In this document: positions 17,593-24,970 of the stretch, piece by piece
Layout of the letters: each line of letters begins with the position of its first letter
How positions within the stretch are numbered: position 1 is the stretch's first letter
Origin: Mycobacterium sp. NAZ190054
GTDB lineage: Bacteria > Actinomycetota > Actinomycetes > Mycobacteriales > Mycobacteriaceae
NCBI RefSeq assembly: GCF_001545925.1
Contig: NZ_LMVQ01000113.1
Span: 1-41,043 of the forward strand
Direction: 5' to 3'
Length of the DNA: 41,043 nucleotides
Made by a program: the position numbers and the translations under genes
Notes under the pieces: model-generated
Databases searched by the model: none
What the model saw: only the letters and a program-made list of their open reading frames with translations
What the model was told of the DNA's origin: nothing

Positions 17593-18674
17593 CGCGGCGG
17601 TCTCTCCGGAATACCGTTGCGCGGGAACGGCAATTCAGCACGTGGTCCCGCGTCGTCGGGTGGCTGGCCGGCGTCGACGCCGCGCCGGAACCCGAACGCG
17701 TAGTCCAGGAACGGCTGCAGGATCGGCGGCAGGTCGAGGTTGGGGATGTACGCCGAGTAGTACGGACCGCTGGCCACCGTCTCGCCGAGAGTGATCTGGT
17801 ACTTCGCCAGTCGGGGCAGGGCCAGCGCGATGTTGTCGCGTTGACGTTCGAGCATCGCCAGTACCGTGTTCAGTTTCTCCAGCGTCGGTGCCAGCTCCTG
17901 CTCGTTGTCGTGCACCAGGCCGGTGATCTCGCGGGCCATCATTGAGGTGTGGGCGAGGAGCTCGACGATGGTCTGCCGTCTGTCCGAAAGCATCCCGACC
18001 AGGTGGTTGGCGTCAAGGATCAGAGCCGACACTTCTTCGCTGCGTTCGGCGAGTACCTCGGTGACGTCGCGCCCGCTCGCGAACAGCGACCCCAGCGTCG
18101 AGTTGCGCGCGTTGAGTGCCTCCGAGATCCGGGCCAGCCCGTGGAAGGTCGGGCCCAGCTGCGGCGCGATGTGGTCGATGGTGTCCGACAGCGTGTTCAG
18201 AGCTTCGTTGAGCGCCGCGGTGTCCGTGTCGGTGGTGTTCGCGGTCAGTTCGCCGATCGCGTCGGTGAGGGTGTACGGCGACGAGGTGCGGCTCAGGGGG
18301 ATGACCTCCATCGGCGACATGGTGGTCTCACCGGCCGACACCAGCGTCAGAACCCGTTGCCCCAGCAGGGTTCCGGTGCGGATGTGCGCGGTCGTCCGCG
18401 TCCCCAGAGTGGTCTTGCGGTCCACGGTGAAGGTCACCAGCGCGTGCGGATCCTGAAGCGACACCGCGGTGACCTTGCCGAGTCTCATCCCCGAGACCGC
18501 GACGTCGTTGCCCACTGCCAACCCACTCAGATCGGCGAACACCGCCTGGTACCGGATCGCGGTGGCCCACCCGGTGATCCGCTCGGGCGCCAGACCGACC
18601 GCGATCACCAGCACGATGAGCACCACGCCGATGAAGCCCGCGCGGATGGTGCCCGGCCGCCGATATCTCAGCAT
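17589..18674 (-). CDS. Mce family protein, third position (MceC-like)
   Basis: A 361-residue subunit: membrane helix AGFIGVVLIVLVIAVGLAPE, MCE domain (about 38-115; VGNDVAVSGMRLGKVTAV), then predicted long helices (for example EVLAERSEEVSALILDANHL) and a Pro/Arg-rich tail (LPFPRNGIPERPPR). It starts at ATG 18674, overlapping the MceB stop by one base, and ends overlapping mceD. No substrate can be read from the sequence. Confidence 0.92.
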   Translation of the reverse strand: MLRYRRPGTIRAGFIGVVLIVLVIAVGLAPERITGWATAIRYQAVFADLSGLAVGNDVAVSGMRLGKVTAVSLQDPHALVTFTVDRKTTLGTRTTAHIRTGTLLGQRVLTLVSAGETTMSPMEVIPLSRTSSPYTLTDAIGELTANTTDTDTAALNEALNTLSDTIDHIAPQLGPTFHGLARISEALNARNSTLGSLFASGRDVTEVLAERSEEVSALILDANHLVGMLSDRRQTIVELLAHTSMMAREITGLVHDNEQELAPTLEKLNTVLAMLERQRDNIALALPRLAKYQITLGETVASGPYYSAYIPNLDLPPILQPFLDYAFGFRRGVDAGQPPDDAGPRAELPFPRNGIPERPPR

Positions 18675-19699
18675 CAGTTCTCAGCGCACCTTCCGTTGTC
18701 CTGGCGGAACACCGGGAACACCGCGGTACGCCCCTGCAGATCCGTGACGCGGACACCGAGCGAGCAGATGTAGTAGTTGACGAAGCTGCCGTAGGAGCCG
18801 ATGCGAACCAGCTTGCGGTAGTTCTCGGGTGCCTTGGCGATGGCGGTCTCGACGCGGTCCAATTTGCTTTCGAGGTTGGGCGCCAGCCGGTGGAGTTCGT
18901 CGACGGAGCCGGCCAGCGGCGTGCGCGTGTCGGCGAGCAGATCGGAGAGTGCGGCGGTGCCCGCACTGAGCGAATCGACGGCGGCCCCGATCGGTTCGCG
19001 GTCCGCGGCCAGCTCGGTGACCAGTTGCTGCAGCCGTTCCAGTGCGCCGGAGAACTCGTCACGCTGGTCGCCGAGCGTGGCCAGCGTGGTTCGCAGGTTC
19101 CCGATCAGCTGATCGATCACCTGGTTCTTGTCGGCCAGCGCGTGCGAGAACGACGAGGTTTGGGTAAGAAGCGATTCCATGGTGCCACCCTGACCCTGGA
19201 CGATCTGGATCAGGGAAGCGCTGAGCGCATTGACGTCCTGTGGGTTGAGTCCCTTGATGACGGGCTCCAGCCCGCCGAGCAGCAGGTCGAGGTCCAGAGC
19301 AGGGTAGGTCCGCTCGACCGGGATCTGTGCACCCTGGGGCAGGATCTGCGTCGCTCCTTCGGCGTCCACGAGCTCCAGGAACCGGTCACCGACCAGGTTC
19401 AGGTAGCGCACGGCGACACGGGTGCCTCCGGACAGCGCCATGTCACGGTCGGCGTCGAAGGTCACCACCACGGTCTTGTCGGGTTGCATCGCGAGCCCTT
19501 TGACCGTGCCGACGCGTACCCCGGCGAAGCGCACCGATTCTCCGGGCTGCAGGCTCGACACATCCTTGAACACCGCCGAATAGGTGTAGGTTGATCCGGC
19601 GCGGTACTGACCGAAAACGGCGAACAGAAACGCGGTCAGCGCCACCATCACCGCGACGAAGGCGCCGAACCTTGGCAGGGCACCGCGGCTTCGGTTCAT
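18674..19699 (-). CDS. Mce family protein, second position (MceB-like)
   Basis: A 341-residue subunit: N-terminal membrane helix (FGAFVAVMVALTAFLFAVFG), MCE domain (about 35-115; PGESVRFAGVRVGTVKGLAM), and a helical region. The C-terminus contains the family-typical NYYICSLGVRVTDLQGR. I chose ATG 19699 (MNRSRG), 7 bases after the MceA stop, over the in-frame ATG 19732, which would add 11 residues that overlap mceA and look unlike the family. Confidence 0.91.
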   Translation of the reverse strand: MNRSRGALPRFGAFVAVMVALTAFLFAVFGQYRAGSTYTYSAVFKDVSSLQPGESVRFAGVRVGTVKGLAMQPDKTVVVTFDADRDMALSGGTRVAVRYLNLVGDRFLELVDAEGATQILPQGAQIPVERTYPALDLDLLLGGLEPVIKGLNPQDVNALSASLIQIVQGQGGTMESLLTQTSSFSHALADKNQVIDQLIGNLRTTLATLGDQRDEFSGALERLQQLVTELAADREPIGAAVDSLSAGTAALSDLLADTRTPLAGSVDELHRLAPNLESKLDRVETAIAKAPENYRKLVRIGSYGSFVNYYICSLGVRVTDLQGRTAVFPVFRQDNGRCAEN

Positions 19700-19706
19700 G
19701 CCGGCC

Positions 19707-20894
19707 TCATCCGGGCTGCCCGATCTGTGCACTGTTGCGCGGGGGCCCGTCGATCGGTCCGAACAAGATCTGTTTGAGCAGGTCGGAGTTGACGATCGGA
19801 CCGCGGTTGCCGTACTTCCAGGGGTTGGCGCCGGTGTCGGCGACGACGAAGGGCGGTGCCTTGCCGTACGGGATCTTCGGCAGGTCGGTGCACTGCGGCC
19901 CGCCGGTCGCGGCCACCTTGGGAAGATCCGACGGGTAGCGGTACCGGTCCTGGCCCCAGAAGAAGCCGGCGAGCACTTCGACGCCCGGGACGTTGAGCGG
20001 CGGGTTGTTCGCCATCACGGTCAGTGATCCCAGCCCGCAGGTCAACGCCGGGTGATAGTCGCGGACCAGCTCGATGGTCGGCGCCAGCAGGTGCAGCACG
20101 TCGGCGAGCGTCCCACCGTTGTCCTCGAGTACCCGGGTGCCGAGGTCGCCGAGGCCGATGGTGTTGAGCAGCAGCGCGTCCAGATCGTGTTCGGTGTCGA
20201 CGATGCCGGCGCCGATGTGGGTCGCGCTGTCGACGATCGACAACAGATCCGGTGCTGCGTCGGCGTAGGCGGCCAGTACCGCCGGGGCGGCAGAAAAATC
20301 GCGCCGGAGGGCGTCGAGGTGTGGATTGATCTGTCCCAAAGCGGAATTCAGATCGGACAGACTCTGTCCGAGCATGCCGCCCCGGCCTCTCATCGCGGCG
20401 GCGATCGCTCCCAGGGTCTGGTTGAGTTTCTCGGGCTGGATCGTCGAGAGCACCGACACCAACTGTTCGAACAACGTGTTGGCCTCGATCATCACGCGTT
20501 CGGCGCCGAGTACCTGGCCGGGGTGCACCGGCGCGGTCGAGGGCGCCTCAGGCGGGACCAGGCGTACCACCTTGGCGCCGAACACCGTCGTGGATGCGAT
20601 GTCGACGCTCACATCTTCGGGGATTATCGGCTGCCGCGACGGTTCGATCGCAAGGTGCAGTACCGCGGTGCCGTCGTCCCGGTAGTCGATCGAGTCCACC
20701 TTGCCGACCTGCACTCCGTGCAGTTGGACCTTGGCGTCGGGGTTCATCACCAGGCCTGCCCGCGGTGAGATCACCGTCAGCGGAACTGATTCGGAGAAAC
20801 CGTCCCGGAACAGCAGGGCCGAGAGCACCGTCACCGCGGCGACGGCTGCGACGGAGATCAACCCGGCCAGCGGGCGTGCGACTACCGACTTCAC
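19707..20894 (-). CDS. Mce family protein, first position (MceA-like)
   Basis: A 395-residue first subunit of the operon: membrane helix LAGLISVAAVAAVTVLSALLF, MCE domain (about 37-115; MNPDAKVQLHGVQVGKVDSI), helical domain, and a C-terminal domain rich in Pro and Gly (NPPLNVPGVEVLAGFFWGQD). The GTG start overlaps a 24-codon upstream ORF (GTGA). No yrbEA/yrbEB permease genes lie upstream, whereas standard mce operons begin with them; the complex must use permeases and an MceG ATPase encoded elsewhere. Four subfamily letters were assigned by order and domain pattern, not by alignment. Confidence 0.92.
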   Translation of the reverse strand: MKSVVARPLAGLISVAAVAAVTVLSALLFRDGFSESVPLTVISPRAGLVMNPDAKVQLHGVQVGKVDSIDYRDDGTAVLHLAIEPSRQPIIPEDVSVDIASTTVFGAKVVRLVPPEAPSTAPVHPGQVLGAERVMIEANTLFEQLVSVLSTIQPEKLNQTLGAIAAAMRGRGGMLGQSLSDLNSALGQINPHLDALRRDFSAAPAVLAAYADAAPDLLSIVDSATHIGAGIVDTEHDLDALLLNTIGLGDLGTRVLEDNGGTLADVLHLLAPTIELVRDYHPALTCGLGSLTVMANNPPLNVPGVEVLAGFFWGQDRYRYPSDLPKVAATGGPQCTDLPKIPYGKAPPFVVADTGANPWKYGNRGPIVNSDLLKQILFGPIDGPPRNSAQIGQPG

Positions 20895-20965
20895 GCCGCC
20901 ACGGTCCCTTCGCTGCCGATGCCTCCGGTCGACCGGACGACAACATGATGGGTCCCTGTTGTCAT
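20891..20965 (-). CDS. 24-codon leader ORF translationally coupled to mceA
   Basis: ATG 20965 follows a very strong purine-rich site (GGGAGGGGG, 5 bases before the ATG) and encodes MTTGTHHVVVRSTGG and 9 more residues. Its TGA overlaps the GTG of mceA (GTGA). mceA itself has no ribosome-binding site right before its GTG outside this ORF. A coupled leader peptide is therefore plausible. It could also be the remnant of a lost upstream gene, but I see no yrbE-like sequence in it. Confidence 0.45.
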   Translation of the reverse strand: MTTGTHHVVVRSTGGIGSEGTVAA

Positions 20966-21150
20966 GTGTCCCCCCTCCCGGATCGGTCGTGGTCGCGGGT
21001 GCGAACGGGCGGCGAATCGCCGAGGTGGACTGCGGAGAGAAGCCACGCAGCCACGGAGCGGCCTGCGTATCAGGGAAGCGGGGGCGGTATGCCGGTACCG
21101 GCTGTGCTGGGGTGCGTCATCGAATCCTCGAGTCAGCTGCGGGGGATGTG

Positions 21151-21165
21151 AACCTAACGTTTGCT
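21151..21165 (-). promoter_or_regulatory. Shared 15-bp motif, copy upstream of mceA
   Basis: Minus strand AGCAAACGTTAGGTT matches 12 of 15 positions with the copy at 27565. It begins 7 bases downstream of the candidate mce -10, which fits a repressor operator over the transcription start. With the copy at 21224-21238 it forms an inverted pair in the divergent region. Confidence 0.45.
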
Positions 21166-21172
21166 CCGCGAA

Positions 21173-21201
21173 AGCTAACAGCTGCGGGTCCGGACGGTCA
21201 A
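21173..21201 (-). promoter_or_regulatory. Candidate sigma-A-type promoter of the mce operon
   Basis: On the minus strand TTGACC (21201-21196) and TTAGCT (21178-21173) are separated by exactly 17 bases. The gap between the leader ORF and the LLM gene (20966-21278) is AT-richer than its surroundings in its right half. The left half, 20980-21150, shows nothing recognisable. Confidence 0.5.
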
Positions 21202-21223
21202 GACTGCGAGAACCCATACGCGA

Positions 21224-21238
21224 AACAAAAGTTAGGTT
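21224..21238 (+). promoter_or_regulatory. Shared 15-bp motif, copy upstream of the LLM gene
   Basis: AACAAAAGTTAGGTT differs from the copy at 27565 at 2 of 15 positions. It ends 40 bases before ATG 21279. TAGGTT within it could also serve as a -10 (TANNNT). Confidence 0.45.
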
Positions 21239-21278
21239 AGTTTGAGCAGGTGTCTGCAGTGGGCGGGAATTGACGCCG

Positions 21279-22247
21279 ATGTTCACCCTGCGGTTCGACC
21301 TGCGCGCACCCGAAGGCGCCGCTGTCATAACGGATCTGTACGCCGCGGCCGTCGACATGTGTGGGTGGGCGGAGAGCCGCGGGGCGGTGGCCGCGGTGCT
21401 TTCAGAGCATCACGGCACCGAAGACGGGCACCTCGCCGCCCCGCAACTGCTGGCGTCGGCGATCGCGGCGCGGACAACGCATCTGATGATCATCCTTGCC
21501 GCGGTGCCGATCCCGTTGTGGGATCCGGTGCGGCTCGCCGAGGAGATCTGTGCCCTGGATATCATCAGTCGCGGCCGGGTGGTGTGGGCGTTCGGGATCG
21601 GTCATCGGAACGAGGAGTACGACCTTTTCGGCGTCGACGCCCGGAATCGCGGTGTACTGGCCGACGAATATCTGACCGTGTTGCGTCCGCTGTTGCGCGG
21701 TGAACAGGTGCGACACCGCGGCCGTGAGGTACGGGTGAGCCCGTCGTGTGTCAGCGACGGCGGTCCGATGCTGTTGATCGCCGGCGGCAGCAGGCCCGCG
21801 GCGCGTCGCGCCGCCAAACACGGGCTCGGGTTCATCTCCCAGGTCGACTCCCCGCAACTGCGGGAGTACTACCTGTCCCAGTGCGAGGCGCACGGACATC
21901 AGCCCGGCCTTCTGCAGTTCCCCGAAACATCTTCGCCCACAACCATCTTCGTTGCCGAAGACGAGGACCGCGGCTGGGACGAACTCGGTCCGTACCTGCT
22001 GCACGACGCGGTCACGGCGGCGTCCTACCGGCACGGTGACGATTCAGTCGCCAGCATCTCGCCTGCGCGCACCGTCGACGAACTGCGAGAGGCCGGCGGG
22101 CCGTACCGGATTCTCAGCCCGGCCGAAGCCGCCGCGTATGTCGGGGAGGGAAGACCCCTGCCGCTGCATCCGCTGTGCGGCGGCCTTCCCCCGGAGCTGG
22201 CCTGGCCGTACCTCGAATGCGCCACGGAAGCGGTGCGTGGCGGCTGA
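21279..22247 (+). CDS. LLM-class flavin/F420-dependent oxidoreductase
   Basis: A 322-residue enzyme with the bacterial-luciferase TIM-barrel fold; such proteins use FMN or F420. Family patterns are ALSEHHGT-like VLSEHHGTEDGHLAAPQLLA near residue 45, LAEEICALDIISRGRVVWAF near residue 90 and IAGGSRPAARRAAKHGLGFI near residue 170. I chose ATG 21279 (GGGCGGG site 11 bases upstream) over TTG 21270, which would lie only 2 bases from that site. It diverges from the mce operon and is followed 32 bases later by the DapB-like gene, likely in one transcript. The substrate is unknown. Confidence 0.85.
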   Translation: MFTLRFDLRAPEGAAVITDLYAAAVDMCGWAESRGAVAAVLSEHHGTEDGHLAAPQLLASAIAARTTHLMIILAAVPIPLWDPVRLAEEICALDIISRGRVVWAFGIGHRNEEYDLFGVDARNRGVLADEYLTVLRPLLRGEQVRHRGREVRVSPSCVSDGGPMLLIAGGSRPAARRAAKHGLGFISQVDSPQLREYYLSQCEAHGHQPGLLQFPETSSPTTIFVAEDEDRGWDELGPYLLHDAVTAASYRHGDDSVASISPARTVDELREAGGPYRILSPAEAAAYVGEGRPLPLHPLCGGLPPELAWPYLECATEAVRGG

Positions 22248-22279
22248 CGGCCGGAAGTGCGCGTGGAACGGAGGAACTC

Positions 22280-23362
22280 ATGTCAGAACCCTGCCGACCC
22301 CTTCGCGTCGTCGTGTGGTCGACCGGCGGTGTGGGCTCCATCGCGGTGGATGCCATCGCGCGCCGACCCGACCTCGGGTTGGTCGGGGTGTGGGTGCATT
22401 CCGCCGAGAAGGAAGGCCAGGACGCCGGCACGCTGTGCGGCCGGGATCCGCTCGGTGTCGTGGCCACCCGTGACGCGGAATCGTTGATCGCGCTGCGGCC
22501 CGACTGCGTGGTGTACGCCGCCAGCGGGCCGGACCGCGACGCCGCGGCCGTACCGGACTACGTTCGCCTGCTCGAAGCCGGAATCAACGTCGTCTCAACG
22601 AGTTCCACCGCGCTGATCTATCCGCCCGCGTACTTCTCGCCGCAATGGCGGTCTCAACTCGCCGCAGCCGCCGAAACCGGCGGCGCGTCGTTCTACGGCT
22701 CGGGCATCTTCCCGGGTTTCGGGTCCGATCAGTTGGCCCTGTCGTTGTCGACGCTGTCGAAGTCGATCACGCAGGTCAAGGTCACCGAGGTCGCGCTCAA
22801 CGACCACTATCCGGTGGCCGAGGTGATGATGGACGGTATGGGGTTCGCCCGACCGCTGGATTTCGAACCCATGCTCAAGACACCGGGATTCATCGAGATG
22901 GCCTGGAAGGCGCCCATCCAGCTCATCGCCGACGCCCTGGGGGTGCAGGTCAGCGAGGTCCGCGGCACGATGGACAGACGCACGACGCCCCGGGATCTCG
23001 AAGTGGCGTTCGGGACCGTCCCGGCCGGTACGTGCGGGGCGGTGTCTACCCGCGCGGCCGGGGTCGTCGACGGACGGGAAGCCATAGTCGTCGAACACAT
23101 CATCAGGATGGCACGCGATGTGGCGCCGGACTGGCCCGCGTCGGACTGCGACGCGACCTACCGGGTGGACATCGACGGTGATCCGGACATCCACTGCGCG
23201 ATGACTCTCGGTGCGGCCGAAGGGCACGGCGCAGGACGCGCCGCGATGACGGCCTCCGCGATGCGGGTGGTCAACGCTGTCCCGTTCGTGGTCGCCGCAC
23301 CGCCGGGTCTGCTCAGTTCGCTGGATCTTCCGAACACTCTGCCACACAACGTGTTCAGCTGA
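22280..23362 (+). CDS. DapB-like NAD(P)-dependent dehydrogenase
   Basis: A 360-residue Rossmann enzyme. The N-terminus LRVVVWSTGGVGSIAVDAIA carries the GxGxxG-type nucleotide site (STGGVGS). The next segment (RDPLGVVATRDAESLIALRPDCVVYA) and the overall layout resemble proteins annotated as dihydrodipicolinate reductase-like or 2,4-diaminopentanoate dehydrogenase-like in mycobacterial lipid and steroid clusters. The true reaction in this family is mostly unassigned. ATG 22280 follows GGAGGA. It is co-directional with the LLM gene and convergent with the tandem TetR gene. Confidence 0.8.
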   Translation: MSEPCRPLRVVVWSTGGVGSIAVDAIARRPDLGLVGVWVHSAEKEGQDAGTLCGRDPLGVVATRDAESLIALRPDCVVYAASGPDRDAAAVPDYVRLLEAGINVVSTSSTALIYPPAYFSPQWRSQLAAAAETGGASFYGSGIFPGFGSDQLALSLSTLSKSITQVKVTEVALNDHYPVAEVMMDGMGFARPLDFEPMLKTPGFIEMAWKAPIQLIADALGVQVSEVRGTMDRRTTPRDLEVAFGTVPAGTCGAVSTRAAGVVDGREAIVVEHIIRMARDVAPDWPASDCDATYRVDIDGDPDIHCAMTLGAAEGHGAGRAAMTASAMRVVNAVPFVVAAPPGLLSSLDLPNTLPHNVFS

Positions 23363-23441
23363 TGCCGCGCAACGTGGTGTCCACGCCGCGCCAGGATGCT
23401 CTCCGGAACCCATGTCAGGCCTATGACCGCACGGGCCGAAA

Positions 23442-23460
23442 TGATCGCTCCACGCGATCA
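23442..23460. terminator. Short stem-loop between convergent genes
   Basis: TGATCGC (23442-23448) and GCGATCA (23454-23460) form a perfect 7-bp stem with a 5-base loop, 17 bases before the stop of the convergent TetR gene. No T-run on either side, so terminator function is only possible. The rest of 23363-23476 shows nothing. Confidence 0.3.
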
Positions 23461-23476
23461 CCAGACGGGTCTACCG

Positions 23477-24817
23477 TCAGGTCTTTCGGACTGCCACGCC
23501 CCGTAGCACGGTGTCCCTGGCCAGGATCAATGCCTTCCGCGTCCCGATCTCGCGCAGGATGTTCTCGGGGATCCACTGCTCGCCGATGATGCAGCGGGCC
23601 AGCATGTCCGCGGTCGGGCTGTCGACATGGATCTCACCGTTCCTGATTCCCTCGGTGAGTAGGGCTTTCATCTGCCGGATCCGGGTGGTGAACGACCACG
23701 CCGGGTTGGCCGAGTCGGGAGGTGACTGGCGCAGCCATGCCAGCTGGATGCGGAACTCGTCGGGGAACTGGTCGAGCGCGTTGACGTTGAGCCAGCTCAA
23801 CGCGTCCAGCTTCTCCACCGTGGTCGAATCCGTCCGGACGATCTCGGACCACGCGCCACCGACCTTGCGGCCGAACTCCAACATGATCGACATCAGCAGT
23901 TCGTCCTTCGAACCGATGATCCGGTAGACGGTCCCGGTGCCCAGCCCCGCGGCGGATGCGATGTCACGAATCGTCGTCATCTCGTATCCGCGGCGCCCGA
24001 ACTCCGACCGGGCCACTGCACGCAGGTGAGCGGCCTTCAGATCGGCGTCGTCCTCGTCGTCGATCCAGCTCCTGATGATCGACTCGGCGGCCGCGAAGGC
24101 GTCCGACCGGTCGAGGTCCGCATCCGAGGGCGCTTCCGTCGCCAGTCCGTGCAACGAGATCCGGCACTTGAGCGCGGCCAGGTCGTCGGACCTGGCCTTG
24201 TGCCTGATGACATCGAGGCCGGCGTGCAGCATGCTCTGGCAGAGCCGGTCGGCCAGCGTCGGCAGGTCCACATCGGAGCGGATCGCGCCGCTCCACCGTC
24301 CCGCGCGCAGCGCCTGCAACATCGCGGCCTGGATCTTCGCCGGCGGGCGGTTGGACAGTGCGAGCAGCTCGGGGTCATTGCTGGGTCCTTCGTAGAAGGA
24401 CATCTGCAGCGCCGCGCGATGTTCGACAGCACAGCGCGCGATCGCCTGACCGAGCGAGGTGATCTGGGCCGACACCGGCTCAGGGTCGGGTCCGTCGAGC
24501 CGACGCAGGGCGAGTTCGCCGATCCGGTCCAAGTCGTCGTGATAGAGCCGGATCAGCTCGACCAGGATGGCTTCCTTGGATTCGAAGTGGTGGTAGAGGC
24601 TGCCCGCGAGAATCCCGGCGGCGTCGGCGATCTGCTGGAGGGAGCTGCGCAGGCCGCTCGTAGCGATCACGGTGTTCGCGGTCTTGAGAATCTCCGCGCG
24701 CCGGGTCAGATCGGCGGCGGGCGTCTCCGGGACGGCAGCGAGCTTGGCGCTGCCCGGGCCGGTCCTGCCCGTGCGACGACCGCGTCCGGGTTTCTGCCCT
24801 GCGGCCTCGGCGGCCAT
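23477..24817 (-). CDS. Tandem (two-unit) TetR-family transcriptional regulator
   Basis: The 446-residue chain carries two complete TetR units, about twice the usual length. HTH 1 lies at about residues 40-85 (RSSLQQIADAAGILAGSLYH, then HFESKEAILVELI). HTH 2 lies at about 260-308 (GYEMTTIRDIASAAGLGTGT, then VYRIIGSKDELLMSIM). Each is followed by its own helical ligand/dimer domain. A single chain could act as an internal pseudo-dimer or bind two half sites of different sequence. ATG 24817 follows AAGGAGGGG; the longer frame to 24892 is not needed. It diverges from the VWA gene, and the shared 15-bp motif lies in the 153-base gap between them, so it is a candidate regulator of this region. Confidence 0.9.
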   Translation of the reverse strand: MAAEAAGQKPGRGRRTGRTGPGSAKLAAVPETPAADLTRRAEILKTANTVIATSGLRSSLQQIADAAGILAGSLYHHFESKEAILVELIRLYHDDLDRIGELALRRLDGPDPEPVSAQITSLGQAIARCAVEHRAALQMSFYEGPSNDPELLALSNRPPAKIQAAMLQALRAGRWSGAIRSDVDLPTLADRLCQSMLHAGLDVIRHKARSDDLAALKCRISLHGLATEAPSDADLDRSDAFAAAESIIRSWIDDEDDADLKAAHLRAVARSEFGRRGYEMTTIRDIASAAGLGTGTVYRIIGSKDELLMSIMLEFGRKVGGAWSEIVRTDSTTVEKLDALSWLNVNALDQFPDEFRIQLAWLRQSPPDSANPAWSFTTRIRQMKALLTEGIRNGEIHVDSPTADMLARCIIGEQWIPENILREIGTRKALILARDTVLRGVAVRKT

Positions 24818-24921
24818 CGCCCCTCCTTCGTCGGTACCGGCACAGCCGGAAGCCGATGCTACCGGCCGGCGTCCGACCCGGGGCACCGGCATTGACTGCG
24901 GTCCAGCCGAACCTTACGGTG

Positions 24922-24937
24922 GAACAGATATTTGGTC
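24922..24937 (+). promoter_or_regulatory. Shared motif/operator upstream of the VWA gene
   Basis: GAACAGATATTTGGTC is an imperfect palindrome centred on ATAT (6 of 8 base pairs symmetric) and matches the copy at 27564 at 13 of 16 positions. TTAC and GT blocks just upstream are also shared. It lies between the tandem TetR gene and the VWA gene, 33 bases before the chosen GTG. Confidence 0.5.
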
Positions 24938-24970
24938 AACGGCGACCGATGGTGTCAGAAGGAGTTGTGG

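Noticed and set aside
21151..21240. KstR-type cholesterol regulon operator
   Set aside because: The repeated sequence lacks the AAC-NN-GTT type core expected of that site; only short AAC/GTT pieces agree.
24932..24970. TTG start for the VWA gene
   Set aside because: It lies within the operator-like motif and has no ribosome-binding site; GTG 24971 has AGAAGGAG at a good distance.
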